Below, piece after piece: positions 30,418 to 41,850 of a stretch of DNA of 64,000 nucleotides (position 1 is the stretch's first letter; each line of letters begins with the position of its first letter). The notes beneath the pieces are model-generated. The model saw only the letters and a program-made list of their open reading frames with translations, had not been told where the DNA came from and did no database searches. The stretch covers positions 12,982,769 to 13,046,768 of the forward strand of contig CM059624.1 of the NCBI GenBank assembly GCA_030435675.1, in the 5' to 3' direction. The position numbers and the translations under genes were made by a program. The DNA comes from Steinernema hermaphroditum. Taxonomy: Eukaryota > Nematoda > Chromadorea > Rhabditida > Steinernematidae.

Positions 30418-32903
30418 GGAGAATGAACAAGGCTTAACACGCAATCTTTACATCTGTAATACCCACTCCCAATAAATTAAATCCAATAATACACTCAAAT
30501 ACATTAACAACGATCGGATAGGGATTTACACCACGTCATACTTTTCCACTATCAGCCTGCTCTCGCTGGAGAACGGAACATCCTCATCTGTGTTCATCTT
30601 CTGAACCGCTTCCACCTGCAATACTCTCGTAATACGGAGCCACGGAGAACAAACTAACTCCGAAGTTGCAGAAGAGATCGGGAGAGTAGAATGACACATT
30701 CACAGGGAAGAAATGGTCAGCGTGGCCGTTGGGAGTCGTGAACTCAAGAGTTCCCGTCTTGTTGGATTCGTCGATCACAGGAAGAGTCCACTGAAGCTGC
30801 GACTTCGACTTGATGTATTCGTACGATCCGTCGCATTCAGAAATTACGGGGACAGTCGCGGGCCTAGAGAAATAATCGCTAGGGATGGAGGGGATAAAAT
30901 TGGCCTACGGGAGAGGAATCGCGATAGTGACGTTCTTGAGAGTTTGTTCGGTCTGAAGCGTGTATTCGATGCTTACGGAACATCCATCTGGGTTCTCATT
31001 CGGCCAACAATTAACTGAAAAGTAAATACCACGTTTATGCCAGGGCAATCGCGTCAGCTAACTCGTAATGGGAAGCTGTTCCTCGTCAGCAAGCTGCAGG
31101 CGCCACTTGAGAACTCCAACGTCAACGTTGCATGGGAATGGCTTGTCTGTATTCTTGAGCTTCAACATCGAACTACTCTGCCACAACTTCTTGTCGAGAT
31201 TAGGGTGCACTTGGGGAGTTGCACCGTGTTGATCACGATTGGACATTTTCAACTGAACAGTCACCAATGAACTGTCCGATACGTTCAGCATGGCTGTTCC
31301 TTGGATTTCGCCACTTTCGAGACCTCCATCTCGGGTTACAGTTGCGGAGAACTTCTCTTGAAAACGAATGTGGACAGATTCGCGCTTCACATCGCTGACG
31401 GGAATAGACAAGGTAGGATCCGTAGATTTCTGCAAACAAATGGCGTTACTCTTCGGAATGAGAAGACAAGAACCTTTGGCTGAACTGAAGTGACGATAGC
31501 TTGGCCTTCACTTTGAAGCTGCTGAAGGAATGTGTCTTCTCCAGTGGTCTTAGCTCCCAACTTCAGCGCTCTACCACCACCACGTGACAGTTGGGTGGAG
31601 GGTTTCGGGGCGGACAATTTCATTTCCGACATATCGTTGATGGCAGAAGTGATCGGAGTGCTTGAACTGATAGACGTCGCGCTTGAGATGCCCGCATTCG
31701 GCCTGATGTTCTTCTTGGCCATTTCCGCGCGCTCTTTCTTGAACTGCTTCTCCTTCTCTTTCGCGTTTTCAATGGCAGCTCGCGCCTGGGCCTCCTGGAT
31801 CTGTTTAAATACACGCTCTTCATGCGAGTCCATTTCAGTGAATGTGCGAATTTGCGCCAGATTAACGTTTTCGCGACGTCCGAGGGCAACGATTTCATCG
31901 AAGGCAAAGATCAATTCGAATGCCTTATCCATAATTTCTTTTTCATCATTCGTGCGACAGTATTCAGGAATCTGCAAAAAGTGCGGAGTCAGCTATTGTG
32001 TCTTCATATCCTGCAACTCACCACACGCGAAAAAAGACGAAGAGTTTCCAAATCTTCGATGATGTTGGAGTGTCGCGTGGTGATCAGTACCATGTAGATG
32101 TTATCCATAGGCTGATACACATAGCGGATGCTCTCGGCGTCGATGTAGGTATGCTGGCGTTGCGCTAAAAAATTTGCTTGAAGTGATATTAATGGGAGAG
32201 GCGGCTCACATTTGTCGGACCCCACCAACTTGGGGAAAGTTTCGAGGAATCCCTCCATTCGCGTCCTCGAAGGCGTTTCGGTGCCGAATTGACGGCTAAC
32301 GAGCGCTAAAATCAGTAATTTAGAACTGTACTGCCAGAACATGGTGAATAAACATACCCTTGCCGGACTTTCCAATGATGGAGGCAGCGATTATCGTCAT
32401 TACGAACCTGAAATTGAAATAAAAGTAGAAAAGGGCACGAAAATAGGGAAATCGGCGAAATCACACGCGATTTGTTCGACCGAAACGGTCGGCGGCGACT
32501 CGAAACGAAGTCGCGACGACGCGTTGGCCGACTCAGACACCTCGCGCTCGATTTCGCGACGGGACTCCGCGTGTCTATCTCTGTTCGTCTGACTTTCTCC
32601 ACGCCGATGCAACAGAACCGTCGCCGCTGTGGGACTCTAATAAAAGCGGCGCCAATGGCCTGATATCTGTGGATTCCATTCCAAGTCTGGTATGTTCTTG
32701 TAAAAAACGCTCTTGTCCGCGGGACGATTTTTTCTGCAGGCTCCGCAGCATCCTTCTCGTTCTCCGCTCTCTTCCGTTTTCGGTTCACAGGTGTTTCCGG
32801 AACATCGAGGGGGTCCGAGTCGTTTCCTAGTGGTGCGGTGTTAGGCGACACTGTCGTCGCAGCCAGTCGCTAACGACCATTTTTCTCCCCCACGGCACCC
32901 AGA
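30418..32903 (-). repeat. Right arm of the 2486-bp inverted duplication
   Basis: Reverse complement of 26249-28734; see the left arm. Beyond 32903 and 26249 the flanks differ. Confidence 0.95.
30526..32400 (-). CDS. copd-1: Coatomer subunit delta, copy 2, 515 aa
   Basis: Mirror image of copy 1 with the same eight exons (position = 59152 minus the copy 1 position). The frame is intact. I saw two amino-acid changes: Val to Ile in the linker (SATSVSS to SATSISS) and Gly to Asp in the mu-homology domain (LPVIGES to LPVIDES). Other differences are silent or non-coding. Both copies should be functional COPI subunits; the identity points to recent duplication or gene conversion, or to two haplotypes joined in assembly. 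Confidence 0.93.
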
Positions 32904-33286
32904 ATCAATCTATCATCTACTTCGACTGTCTACACGCATCCTTTGCACAACTGTCTACGGAACATTCGAGAACGTCATCTTCAGTCTAGACGGAACCACG
33001 GAGGATTTTGCAGGCCGCCATTTGAGGGAGTGTTTGTGCGTACCACCTGTGGGTCGGTCGCTTTTGTGCTGTTGTATCGTCTTGTGCCAGTGGTCGGTGA
33101 ATAAAATAGTAACCGTTCATTGTGCCCCTCGTCTTCTACACTTCGCAGATTCAATAAGCAGCGACGTTCGGGTCAACGCGAGCTTGCAGAGCAAGTGTAT
33201 CAACGGAATCGCAGTTGTTTTGGCTGACAGAACTTGCGACGGATTTTACGGACCGTTTTATACCGCGTTGCACGATCTATTGCGGT
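32904..33286. other. Intergenic stretch
   Basis: A plus frame at 33022-33342 is open but has no domain features and overlaps the ParB-like gene on the other strand. Nothing else recognised. Confidence 0.35.
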
Positions 33287-34171
33287 TCAATTCGGTAGAA
33301 TCGCACAGGTCGCTTTGGCGAGCAACCTTTGAACCTTTTTAGTGAACTGCCTTTGGCAGCGGACAGCCGCCGTTTCAGACACTATTGAGTCTTCGCTTAG
33401 GTCATCAATAATCGTATCGGGCTCCATCTCTTCTAACTCAAGTCTTGTTTCTTCTTGTCCCGCAAACATCTTGTCCATGACTTCCTCTGAACTTGATGTT
33501 GAGAGAATCAGCTCTGATAGCTCCAAGTTCATGCGATCCGTGTACGTCTCAAGCAGCTTCTGAAGCCCCTTCGAGCTCTTCTGCCTCGGGACGTCTTCCA
33601 GAAATTCATTGAGGAAATTTTCGCGCTGCGCCATGGACAAGTTTGCGAGCGATGTTTCCTTTCTTGCTCTGTTGGCGACTTTCTTGGTTTTGTTGTCCAA
33701 ATCAAACAAAACGGACATTCTTCGCCAAAGAATTTTGGAGTAGATGCCGTATTGAAATTGTGTGGCATTTTTGCACTCCTCAAACGCATCGAGTATCTTC
33801 GGCAGGTACTGCTTCTTCCGCTTGTCATTGAACATGGGCAACATCGATTCCAGCGTATCTTCGGACGGGAAACCCTTGATCCGCGCTTGCGACAGAACCT
33901 TCAAGAATGGTCTGATCAACCATATAATATGATCGTATCGCTTGTTGTTCTCTTTTTTGAGGCATTCGACAAGCGGTTGAAACCGGATTGCTGCATCCCC
34001 TTCAAGGTCGATGTTCTTGTAGACTTCACACTTGACCTGTAGATCCATCCAGTTCTCTGGCCGGGTGAGTTTGACTGCTCTCAGACGAAGGTATCCATCG
34101 ATAACCACAAATTTCCCATCGTTGTTCTCGTTGATTTGGAACACTTGCTTATCCAGCCACTTTTCTATCAT
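33287..34171 (-). CDS. ParB/sulfiredoxin-fold-like protein, 294 aa
   Basis: A single long frame without introns, ending TGA 33287-33289. Residues 19-50 read GKFVVIDGYLRLRAVKL followed by a hydrophobic and basic strand, like the ParB/Srx core (V(I/V)DGxxRxxAAKxLG) that binds nucleotide or nicks DNA in bacterial ParB-type proteins. The remainder is helical and charged with no named domain; the tail is acidic (LELEEMEPDTIIDDLSED) then basic. The usual first strand of the fold would lie before residue 1; the frame is open upstream for about 25 codons to a TAA, so the start may be earlier or an exon may be missing. Long intronless genes are uncommon here, so capture from a mobile element or microbe is possible. 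Confidence 0.55.
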   Translation of the reverse strand: MIEKWLDKQVFQINENNDGKFVVIDGYLRLRAVKLTRPENWMDLQVKCEVYKNIDLEGDAAIRFQPLVECLKKENNKRYDHIIWLIRPFLKVLSQARIKGFPSEDTLESMLPMFNDKRKKQYLPKILDAFEECKNATQFQYGIYSKILWRRMSVLFDLDNKTKKVANRARKETSLANLSMAQRENFLNEFLEDVPRQKSSKGLQKLLETYTDRMNLELSELILSTSSSEEVMDKMFAGQEETRLELEEMEPDTIIDDLSEDSIVSETAAVRCQRQFTKKVQRLLAKATCAILPN

Positions 34172-34648
34172 TTCAGTCCCCTCGAAATCAACAGTGGTTT
34201 CGTCTTTTTTCAGTTCTTTTTCGAAGATTTTGTATTACGGGGACGGTTGTAGCACTTGCAGGGACAATCAGTTCTAACTTCTGCACTTGGTGCAGAGAGT
34301 CCAGATTCTTCCACTCCGATATTTGAGGATCTTCGAATATCGAATATTCGACTAGGTTCGAAATTCGAAGATTTTTCAGTATTCGACAACCCTAAACTTA
34401 AGATTGGGCTTGGGCTTAGGCTTATTTTCAGACAGTTTGACCTTTGAGCTCATGCCAGACAACTTAAGGATTTTGTGCTAATTTTGTGCCATCCACCAGA
34501 ATCACGATCAAAGCCTTTTTTTTTTTTGAAAACCAAAGACAGCTTTCGTTTCGTCGTTTTTCTCAAAGGTCTCCGAGCAAGTGACCGTTGATTATGTGAA
34601 ACAAAACTCCAAACGACTTCCAGGAACACAATGTTTATAACTGGCTTG
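34172..34648. other. Intergenic stretch
   Basis: AT-rich with a TTTTTTTTTT run near 34515 and an ATTCGAA/ATATTCGA-rich patch near 34330-34380. No gene supported. Confidence 0.4.
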
Positions 34649-35252
34649 CTAGAAAAGCGAAGTGCTACAATTCTTTCCGTAAGACCGGTCTCGAAGAGAG
34701 TTCTTTATTCCTGCCGGAACATGGTCCCATTCGTTTTGAGCGTCGATCTCAAAGCAGCTGTTGATATACAACTCGTCGTGATAGACGTTGCCTAGAGCAG
34801 AAAAAAGAATAGAAAAAACGTGTATGTCCTACCGTTGAGGAGATATGTTTTTCCCTCTTCAAGCCAGTTCACTCCACAAGTCCACGGATCGATTTCGAGG
34901 TCTTTCTGCGTTAGAATACTGATGGTTAGGCTCTCTCCGTGTAGATCAATTGGACTCTAAAATGGCCGGCATTTGATTGAAGCCAGGTTTTGTGGACTGC
35001 CTTAAAAATCGTCTTTTTGCCTAAAGATCGAGCTTCGTAGACGACGAAAGGGAAGTCACCGGTGTGACCAGTTTTGGAAATAATGCTCAAGGCACCCACT
35101 AAAATGTGAAACCAATGCGAATCTTGTTCTTGACTGGGCCTACCGAAGTTCGAACGGCAGAATTTCTCTTTCGGAGTGGAAGGAAACACGTCGCAGTTAC
35201 AGCCGAAGGCGACGGCAAAGAGGAGGCACAGAAGAAGGACGGTTCGATGCAT
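34649..35252 (-). CDS. TIMP-like secreted NTR-domain protein B, 157 aa
   Basis: Exons 35144-35252, 35001-35098, 34833-34956 and 34649-34791, with exon sizes 109, 98 and 124 identical to TIMP-A. Signal peptide MHRTVLLLCLLFAVAFG precedes CNCD. Six cysteines are kept. Marks are CGVNWLEEGKTYLLNG and CFEIDAQNEWDHVPAGI. The second intron starts with GC (GCAGTC) instead of GT. TATAAA lies about 50 bases before ATG. More diverged than the other copies. Confidence 0.85.
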
Positions 35253-35725
35253 GGCGATCAGATGAGGAATCAATCATCTGCGTCTCCGTCTTTATATCGA
35301 CAAATATGTAATTTCGTACGTGAGAGCTAGAAACTTGAAGCGGTTTATCAGAAAAATTATCCTATCGGAGGGTAAAGAGCGGAGACGGTAAACAATCGAG
35401 AAGAAGATAAGAGAGCTTGAGCACGAAAACTTTGTGCGATAAGGTCAATAGATCACGTACAGCAGCACTCGAGACAGATCAATCGAGCCAATCAACAAGA
35501 TTGGACGAAAAATGATGGATCATACTGACTCCCGCCACGATTTCCGTAATCGCCCTGTTCTTCTCGCAGAGTGCATCATGAAATGAGACAAAGCTGTCTG
35601 CAGACGCTGCCACTCATCCTGCTCACCAGCATGCGGCACTTTGCAGTCATTGACGAGCGGAAAGCGGTCGTTTCGCAGTCGAGTCGACTGACAAACGCCG
35701 TTTCGGTGTCGCTGGAATCGACACG
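35253..35725. other. Divergent promoter region
   Basis: Separates TIMP-B and the lysine-rich gene, which are transcribed away from each other. No coding frame found. Confidence 0.4.
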
Positions 35726-37364
35726 ATGAGCTTTTTCGACAAGTTGAAGCAAGCCATAAACGAGCCAGACAAAGACCCGAAGCAGGCAGCGGCCGAAACG
35801 ACTACGACGACAACGATAGACAAGTCAGTGAATACCGGAGGACACGACAAAGCGGCGGAGAAGACGCTCGTCTCGAAGAAGGACAAGAATCGAAATCGCA
35901 AGATGAAGAATTTTATACATCTTGTTTCGGTAATTATCCAACACTTTCACATGTTTTTCATTGAGCTCTTGTTCAGGCGAAAGAGAAGAAGGGCCATCAA
36001 ACGCAGAAGAAGCGAGGTGTAGAGTCCGCAAGGCCGGTGAAGGCGAAACAAGGCGTCATGTCGATGAAGATCAAGTCGAAGAGGCGCCTGTCGGACAAAG
36101 ATGAACTGCTGAAACAGAACGAATTAAATAAGAAGTGTGTGCTAAAGTTGAAAAAGACGGCGACTGGCGGGAACAACGAAAAACACTCGACTCCGGTGCT
36201 AGCTGCCGCGTTGAAGAAGGAGTTGACGGATAAGAATGAGAAGAGTAAGGATATGAAAAACACGAAAAGCCCGAAGTCGGTAAGATAACGGTTGCATTTC
36301 CATGTTCTTGTGTGACATTATTTACAGCATTCGGAGAAGCATGCCCGGCCCAAGAAGACTGCTGATGTGGTTGCGGAGGCTCCGTTAAACGATACTGTTC
36401 AAAAACCGGATAATACAGTCCAGAAACCGGAAAATACAATCCAGAAGCCCGATGATACAAACGAGAAGCCGGGAGTAGTGTACAAGAAGTCTGTCTACAT
36501 GGCAGCGGAACTACGTGAGGGTATCCGGGAAGAGTATTTCGTCGATAAGTATAAGACGCTATTTGTCACGGTGAGTTAAGGAAAACAGGAATATGGATTC
36601 GCGGTCGCTCCTTCATTTCCTTGCGTATGTTGACTGGCAGCCTTTCAGCAAAAAGAGCCGGATTCTGAAGCAAGCACAAAATTCGAAGTTCTTAATGTTG
36701 AAGCCCGTCCAGCGGTCTCCAACAATCGCAGAAGGAAGTCAATGCTTATTCCGAAAGATCTGCCTGAATTTATTCCTGTGAACACAACTTCAGCAGCGCA
36801 TGGAAAGGACTCCGCTGAAGTGGTAGAAGAGCGTAACGTACTGAAGAAGGTCCCGGCTGATGTTCTCCCGCCTGTAGTCACGCCTCCGCGCGTGTTACCG
36901 AAAAAGACCCAGTCAGTCCGGAATCGGAAGGGCGAGCAATCGTTGAAGGCGATCCCGAAGACACGCAGAGAATCAACTGGTCAAAAGAAGACGGGGGCTT
37001 CAACGCCTTCTGGCAAGAAGGCCACAATATCCATGAAGTCCAAGACCAACAGAAAGCCCCAAGCAGTTTTGAAGGCTAGTTCGCAGCCGAGCACTACCCC
37101 ACCACCCTCATGCACATCAGCGAATTCAAGGACAAGCGGCCACGAAGGCAACCGTTCTGATCCGTCCCCCAGCGGCACGTCATCGGACAAGACCGACAAA
37201 CGTGAAAAGATGAAAAGAGATGCCCAGATGAAAAAGTCCGATGGTGGAGGGATTATAAAGTTCGATAGAACACAAGGTATAGGAGATGCGTTGGTCTTGT
37301 AAATATACTCTGTTTTGCAGATGATGAAGAGCCAGCGAAGAAATCGAAAACGAAAAAGAAGTGA
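35726..37364 (+). CDS. Lysine-rich disordered nuclear-type protein, 473 aa
   Basis: Five exons: 35726-35929, 35977-36279, 36328-36570, 36649-37276, 37321-37364 (1422 nt, phases agree). The protein begins MSFFDKLKQAINEPDKDP and is packed with Lys, Thr, Ser and Pro. Basic clusters such as KIKSKRRLS, RRRKSM and the end AKKSKTKKK would act as nuclear signals. Residues around 200-225 contain a short repeat of the form (T)VQKP(D/E)NT four times. A YKKSVYMAAELREGIREEYF segment is the only part that looks foldable. AATAAA follows at about 37400. No family recognised. Confidence 0.75.
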
Positions 37365-37634
37365 AATCTGAATAGCAGTAACGATTGATTTATGATGGAA
37401 ATAAAACCGGAAGGTCACATCAGCTTAGCGAAACTTCTTCGCCGTAATACATAGTCATAGCACAGCAAAGTGACTAATTCTGCTTGGTATTTCCTGACAA
37501 CCTAGTCTCTACAAAAGTTCACTTTTAGGGTATATATAGCTATTTGTCGCTGGATTTATCAACTCACCCTTTTCGTGAACTCTGGACTTTATTTATGTCT
37601 ACACACAGTTTAAAAAAAACTCCGCGAATTCACT

Positions 37635-38410
37635 TTACGCTAATCTGAAGATCTTCAAAATCTCTCTAAATATAACATATAAAAATTTCTTCAAACAAGC
37701 AACACAGCAAACTTCAAGCACGGATCTCTCGTAAATTTGCAGTTCCGCCGGGTGTCCATCGCGGGAAACCAAGAGAACGCCGGCCCTGGTGATCTGAGGA
37801 AATCCAACGTAACGTGGGTCAGAGTTAAGCGATGCAACGTAGACGGCCAGTTGACGAATGATGTAGCTGTCGATGTGCGCACCAGTTTTGATATCTATGA
37901 GTACCAGTCCCTCGTTCCTAAAGTATTGTCTTTTAATGGTTTCAAGGCCGACAATACCGAATGTGCAGCAGAGCGTCAAATCTTCCACGAATTCGGAGTC
38001 CGAAGTGCCGAACCATCTGTTCCACTCGCATCAGAGGATCCCAAACGACGTATTTGTTCGAGAACGCCCGAAGACTTTCAACGCCGCCAAGGAGAGCATC
38101 ACAGATTCTCGGTTCCACGTTCCTGTGCTGAACGACAAATTCCTGGATACCGGGGATGACAGTCTTCTCGTGAAGGCTTTTGAAATGTACACTTCCATAT
38201 TTGTGCAGAACTCTCCCCACGTACCGGGCTTCTGGAAGCAGAGAAGAACGCGAAGTAGTCTACGTCATATCTGGACGTACCTTCTGGACTGTAAGCTGAC
38301 GTAATTGTTCTTCTTGCCAGTCCTCCCTTTCGACTCGAACGTCCAGCAACTTCTGAAGCTGTCTGCCAATGCAAAACGTTCTTGTGGGACGTGTAAATAC
38401 GGTTTTTCGG
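37635..38410 (-). CDS. MGME1-like nuclease b, diverged, 5' end unclear
   Basis: Exons 38281-38410, 37958-38231 and 37635-37917 follow the exon and phase pattern of copies a and c. RGRFDALLHI, LVLIDIKTG (catalytic D-x-K kept) and IIRQLAVYVASLNSDP correspond to the active-site blocks. The THREIEKIL-type helix and the WL..LN.YWW end are not recognisable. In the first exon two frames are open, and exon 1 of the other copies was not found, so this may be a partly decayed or fast-changing gene. Confidence 0.6.
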
Positions 38411-38733
38411 CTGAAAAAGACGAATTAACTGAAACGGACCGAACATACACAGAGATCATAGAGAGTAGACGCGGAGACGGTGCGGACCGAGGCTACAAAA
38501 GGCGCGCACTGATTAGTAACAAAGGCGCATGATCGCGAAAACGCGTTCAACATGTCCCTTGAAGTCAGTTTCAGTCAAGTGACGTCTGAAAGACGTCTTG
38601 TGTCTAGGTAGACCAATGTCTACCATCTCATAACACTCTGTAGACAGATTCGTGCAAAAAAAAACCATCGGTCGATCACTTGCACGATCACACTCGTTCG
38701 CGGAGGCCGGGCTGTCACTGGGAGCGCAAAAGG

Positions 38734-39287
38734 ATGAGCATCTCGTTGAATGTGGAGCCCGCGTCTATCCAGGTAGGAACGCCGGCAACCCCCATTTATC
38801 GTCTGATTTTAGGTGAACGCCACGGGTGGTACCGTAACGATGAATCTGACTAATACGGGGCACGAGCGTCTCGCTTTCAAGATCAAATGTAACAACAACA
38901 GCTTGTACATGTTCAAGCCAGTTCTCGGAATCATCGGAATGGGGCAAAACCGTCAGGTCGATGTTGTGCGTTCGGTAAGTCGCTTCCTTTACCTGTTGCA
39001 TCACCCATGCGACTATTTCAGTACGGTTCGGCTGGCGACAGCAAGCTCGTCATCAATTATCTTCCGGCTCCACTGGGCGTCTATGACCCGAAGATTCCTT
39101 TTGCCAAGTCAAATACAACTCCTATGACTGTTACAATTCCCATCAAGGGTGAGTTTTTTGCTTTGATTGTTCGGATTGTGACACAAACATTCCAGCCGTT
39201 ACTCAAGAGATAAATGCCCCGACACCCGCCGAAGTGGCGAATCAGACCTCCTACGTTGGAACTCTTGTGCCACAAGCGCCGATGTAG
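38734..39287 (+). CDS. MSP-domain sperm-specific family (SSP) protein, 139 aa
   Basis: Exons 38734-38772, 38813-38974, 39022-39148 and 39196-39287 (420 nt). The protein starts MSISLNVEPASIQVNATGG, has LTNTGHERLAFKIKCNNNSL and ends its domain with MTVTIPIK, the order seen in nematode SSP proteins and other MSP domains, which take an immunoglobulin-like fold. It is longer than a minimal SSP by a Thr/Ala/Pro-rich tail (about 30 residues). MSP-domain proteins are nematode sperm cytoskeletal or signalling proteins. Polyadenylation signals lie at about 39324-39340. Confidence 0.88.
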
Positions 39288-39636
39288 ATGCGATGATTTC
39301 GATGTGCACTGCTAGTGGTCGTGAATAAAGTGCAATAATAAAGTAGAACCGATGTATTGTGAGTTTTTTAGAGATCAAAATCAGTGATAAGAGTGACTGT
39401 GTCTGGACAAAAGTAGTCAATGAAACCATCATGCACAGAAAGTGCCGTTCTCTAAGCTCGACGCGAAACCACCCGCCTTCACAATTCCTGTCAAAGGTCA
39501 GAAGTGGTGTCGTCTACTCATAGCCAAACTGATTTCAGCTGTAATCGATTCTCCGCGATATTGGATTTGACGACCTGCATAAAAATGAGGCGCGTGTCAT
39601 TTGAATCATTTTTTACATACCCATATGAACAAAAAT

Positions 39637-40953
39637 CTACGATTCAGAGGAATCGCGAATGCCGAAAACCTTCTTCGGGGCGTGCGGATTGTAAACGAAC
39701 TGCACCGTGTCACCTTCGAAGTTCTTCATCGTCCACCAGTACTTGTTCAACGACTCCAGCCAGTTAGTCCAGTGCTTCTGAAACTACACATGAACGGAGT
39801 CTCGTAGCGTTTGACAACCTGGAGCTCAACTCCTTCGTAAATGATCATCTCCGCTGGTCTTTGAGTTTCGTACATCAAAACGACGGCCGCTTTTGTGATC
39901 ACTCCTAGGTCTTCGAAGTTAGGGTCGGCATTTACCCCTCCAACATAAGCTGCTAGCTGGGCGGGATAATCGAAGAGATCAATGTCAGTAACGTTTGCTT
40001 CTGCCTTCGCCGAATCAATGTTCACGGTTTTCCAATCGACCAACATCAAACCCTCATCTCTAAAATTCTCACATAAATTGGTGCACAACGACCATTATCA
40101 CACCCAAGCGAGCAGATTGCGTCAAATTTTCCGGTGTAGAACAGTCCATGGTGAGCTACGCTTCTTTCGACTGCCATATTCGGATGATGAACAAGATTCA
40201 TCCGAAGGAAGGGTAGAATACTCTTCAAATAGCTTTGCACACTCTCCTGAATCTTGACCTTTGGATTCGTGACTGCATTGATGATTTCGTCGTCGGATTT
40301 TTCGATTTTCCCCGTCTTATGGAACTCTTTCAGAAGTTTTTCGATTTCCTTGTGCGTTCTTGATCCAGCGGACATTAAATCTAAAGGTAGTTAAATCAAT
40401 ATTTGCATTTGCTAGGGATAATGTATCTTTTATCCAGGAAACGACCGACTGAAGCTTTGTGTTAATACATAAATGAGGTTTGCAGACACTACGCTGCTAA
40501 ATAATCTAGTCAACTCAGCCAGAATTCATCTCTGACCAATCACAGATCGAATCGGTCGCATCCAGACAGCTCCGAGACAATCCGGCGCTTATGTGTAAGA
40601 GTCTGTCTACTTACCAAGATTCCACTGCTTGAAATTCGCTCCCATCTGCGCGTATTTGGCACACTGCCACTTGTAGAGCGCCTCTTTCGGCTGCACGCAC
40701 TGATTTATGTACGTGACAGATGGATAGCCCTGCTTCACTGGGAGCTCTCCCGATCTTGAGACGCGGAAATCGGGCTGAAAACAAAATCTACATTTGAAAA
40801 CACAGTTCGAATACGTACGAAAAGTTCGACATCGGCGAAAGGATTGGCGTTGAGGCTGCTGAACGACATACCGGGGAGCTCGGCGAGCATGCACTTTCGG
40901 AAATACGGCGTTATCGCGGTGCCATAGCGAACATTTCGAAGGAGTGGATCCAT
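39637..40953 (-). CDS. MGME1-like PD-(D/E)XK exonuclease c, 317 aa
   Basis: Exons 40819-40953, 40615-40774, 40104-40380, 39819-40059 and 39637-39777; exons 2 and 3 (160 and 277 nt) have the same size as in copy a. Motifs are YPSVTYINQCVQPKEALYKW, SRTHKEIEKLL, GLFYTGKFDAICSLG, catalytic LMLVDWKTV, YPAQLAAYVGGVNADP and WTNWLESLNKYWW. The C-terminus is longer than copy a by eight residues. A splice acceptor sits 5 bases before ATG. Likely an active single-strand DNA exonuclease or a relative with a changed role. Confidence 0.85.
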
Positions 40954-40958
40954 CCGAC

Positions 40959-41850
40959 CTGAAATTACAGAAAAATTAGTATCGACAAAACGCCCGAAAA
41001 TCTCGATTTCGTACAGTAATCACGCAGCAAAGACCGCACACATCGCCGGCGAGTGCAACGTGGGAAAATACGGTACATTTTGGCTATTTTCGAAACTATG
41101 TTGAATATGGGCGATGCTGGACATGAGGTAAGCACTCTATTTGGAAAGACAGTACGGATTTATATGTCGCTGCATCTTGAAGTGTTGGGTTACGGTAACC
41201 CTGCGGTACGCTTTTCAAATGAACGTTATCATTGCGGATAAGACGAAAGGCCAAGAGCGACCGCTCTCTGATCTCCTTTGAGCGACTTTCGGAGGGAGAC
41301 GACCCGACCGATCGGTAGGGACACAACCGAAAGATTCAGAAATGAACGCTGCATGAAAATCCAAAAAGATTTGAAAAAAAAGTTAAAAAAGAACACAAAT
41401 TGCTATAGTAATCGAACAACGGAGGAACGTCGAACTTTTCGAAGCGATACACATCGCTGGCTAGCAAAGGCTCAAGAAAATACGGTAGCCGCTCGATCGC
41501 ATTTCGACTGCGGACCATTATGAACTACTAGGCTCTATTTCGCGATCCTAACGACAAAAAAGGGCGTGCCCTTCGCCGTTACGGAAGCAGTGAAGATCTG
41601 AGTTACGGTAGACCCCAAGAAGTGCTTAGAGCAGACTTATTTAGACTTGCAATAAACATTTATCGATATGGGGCTGCGCTTGATGTACAAAACGTTGCTT
41701 TAGGGCAGACTTAAAATCCAATAAATACTTTATTACACAGGCAATTCAACCACATCTAGACGTCTACAAGATGAAGAGATCCCTCCGGAGTCATGACATG
41801 GTGACATGGATATAGCGTATATCGTAGAAGGAAGCATCCCACCACTCCAA
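40959..41850. other. Intergenic stretch
   Basis: No coding evidence. Contains several TACGGTA words (about 41069, 41192, 41481, 41604). Confidence 0.4.

Noticed and set aside
30196..30444. Overlapping frames in the GC-rich block
   Set aside because: They come from tandem GGATC repeats open in several frames on both strands.
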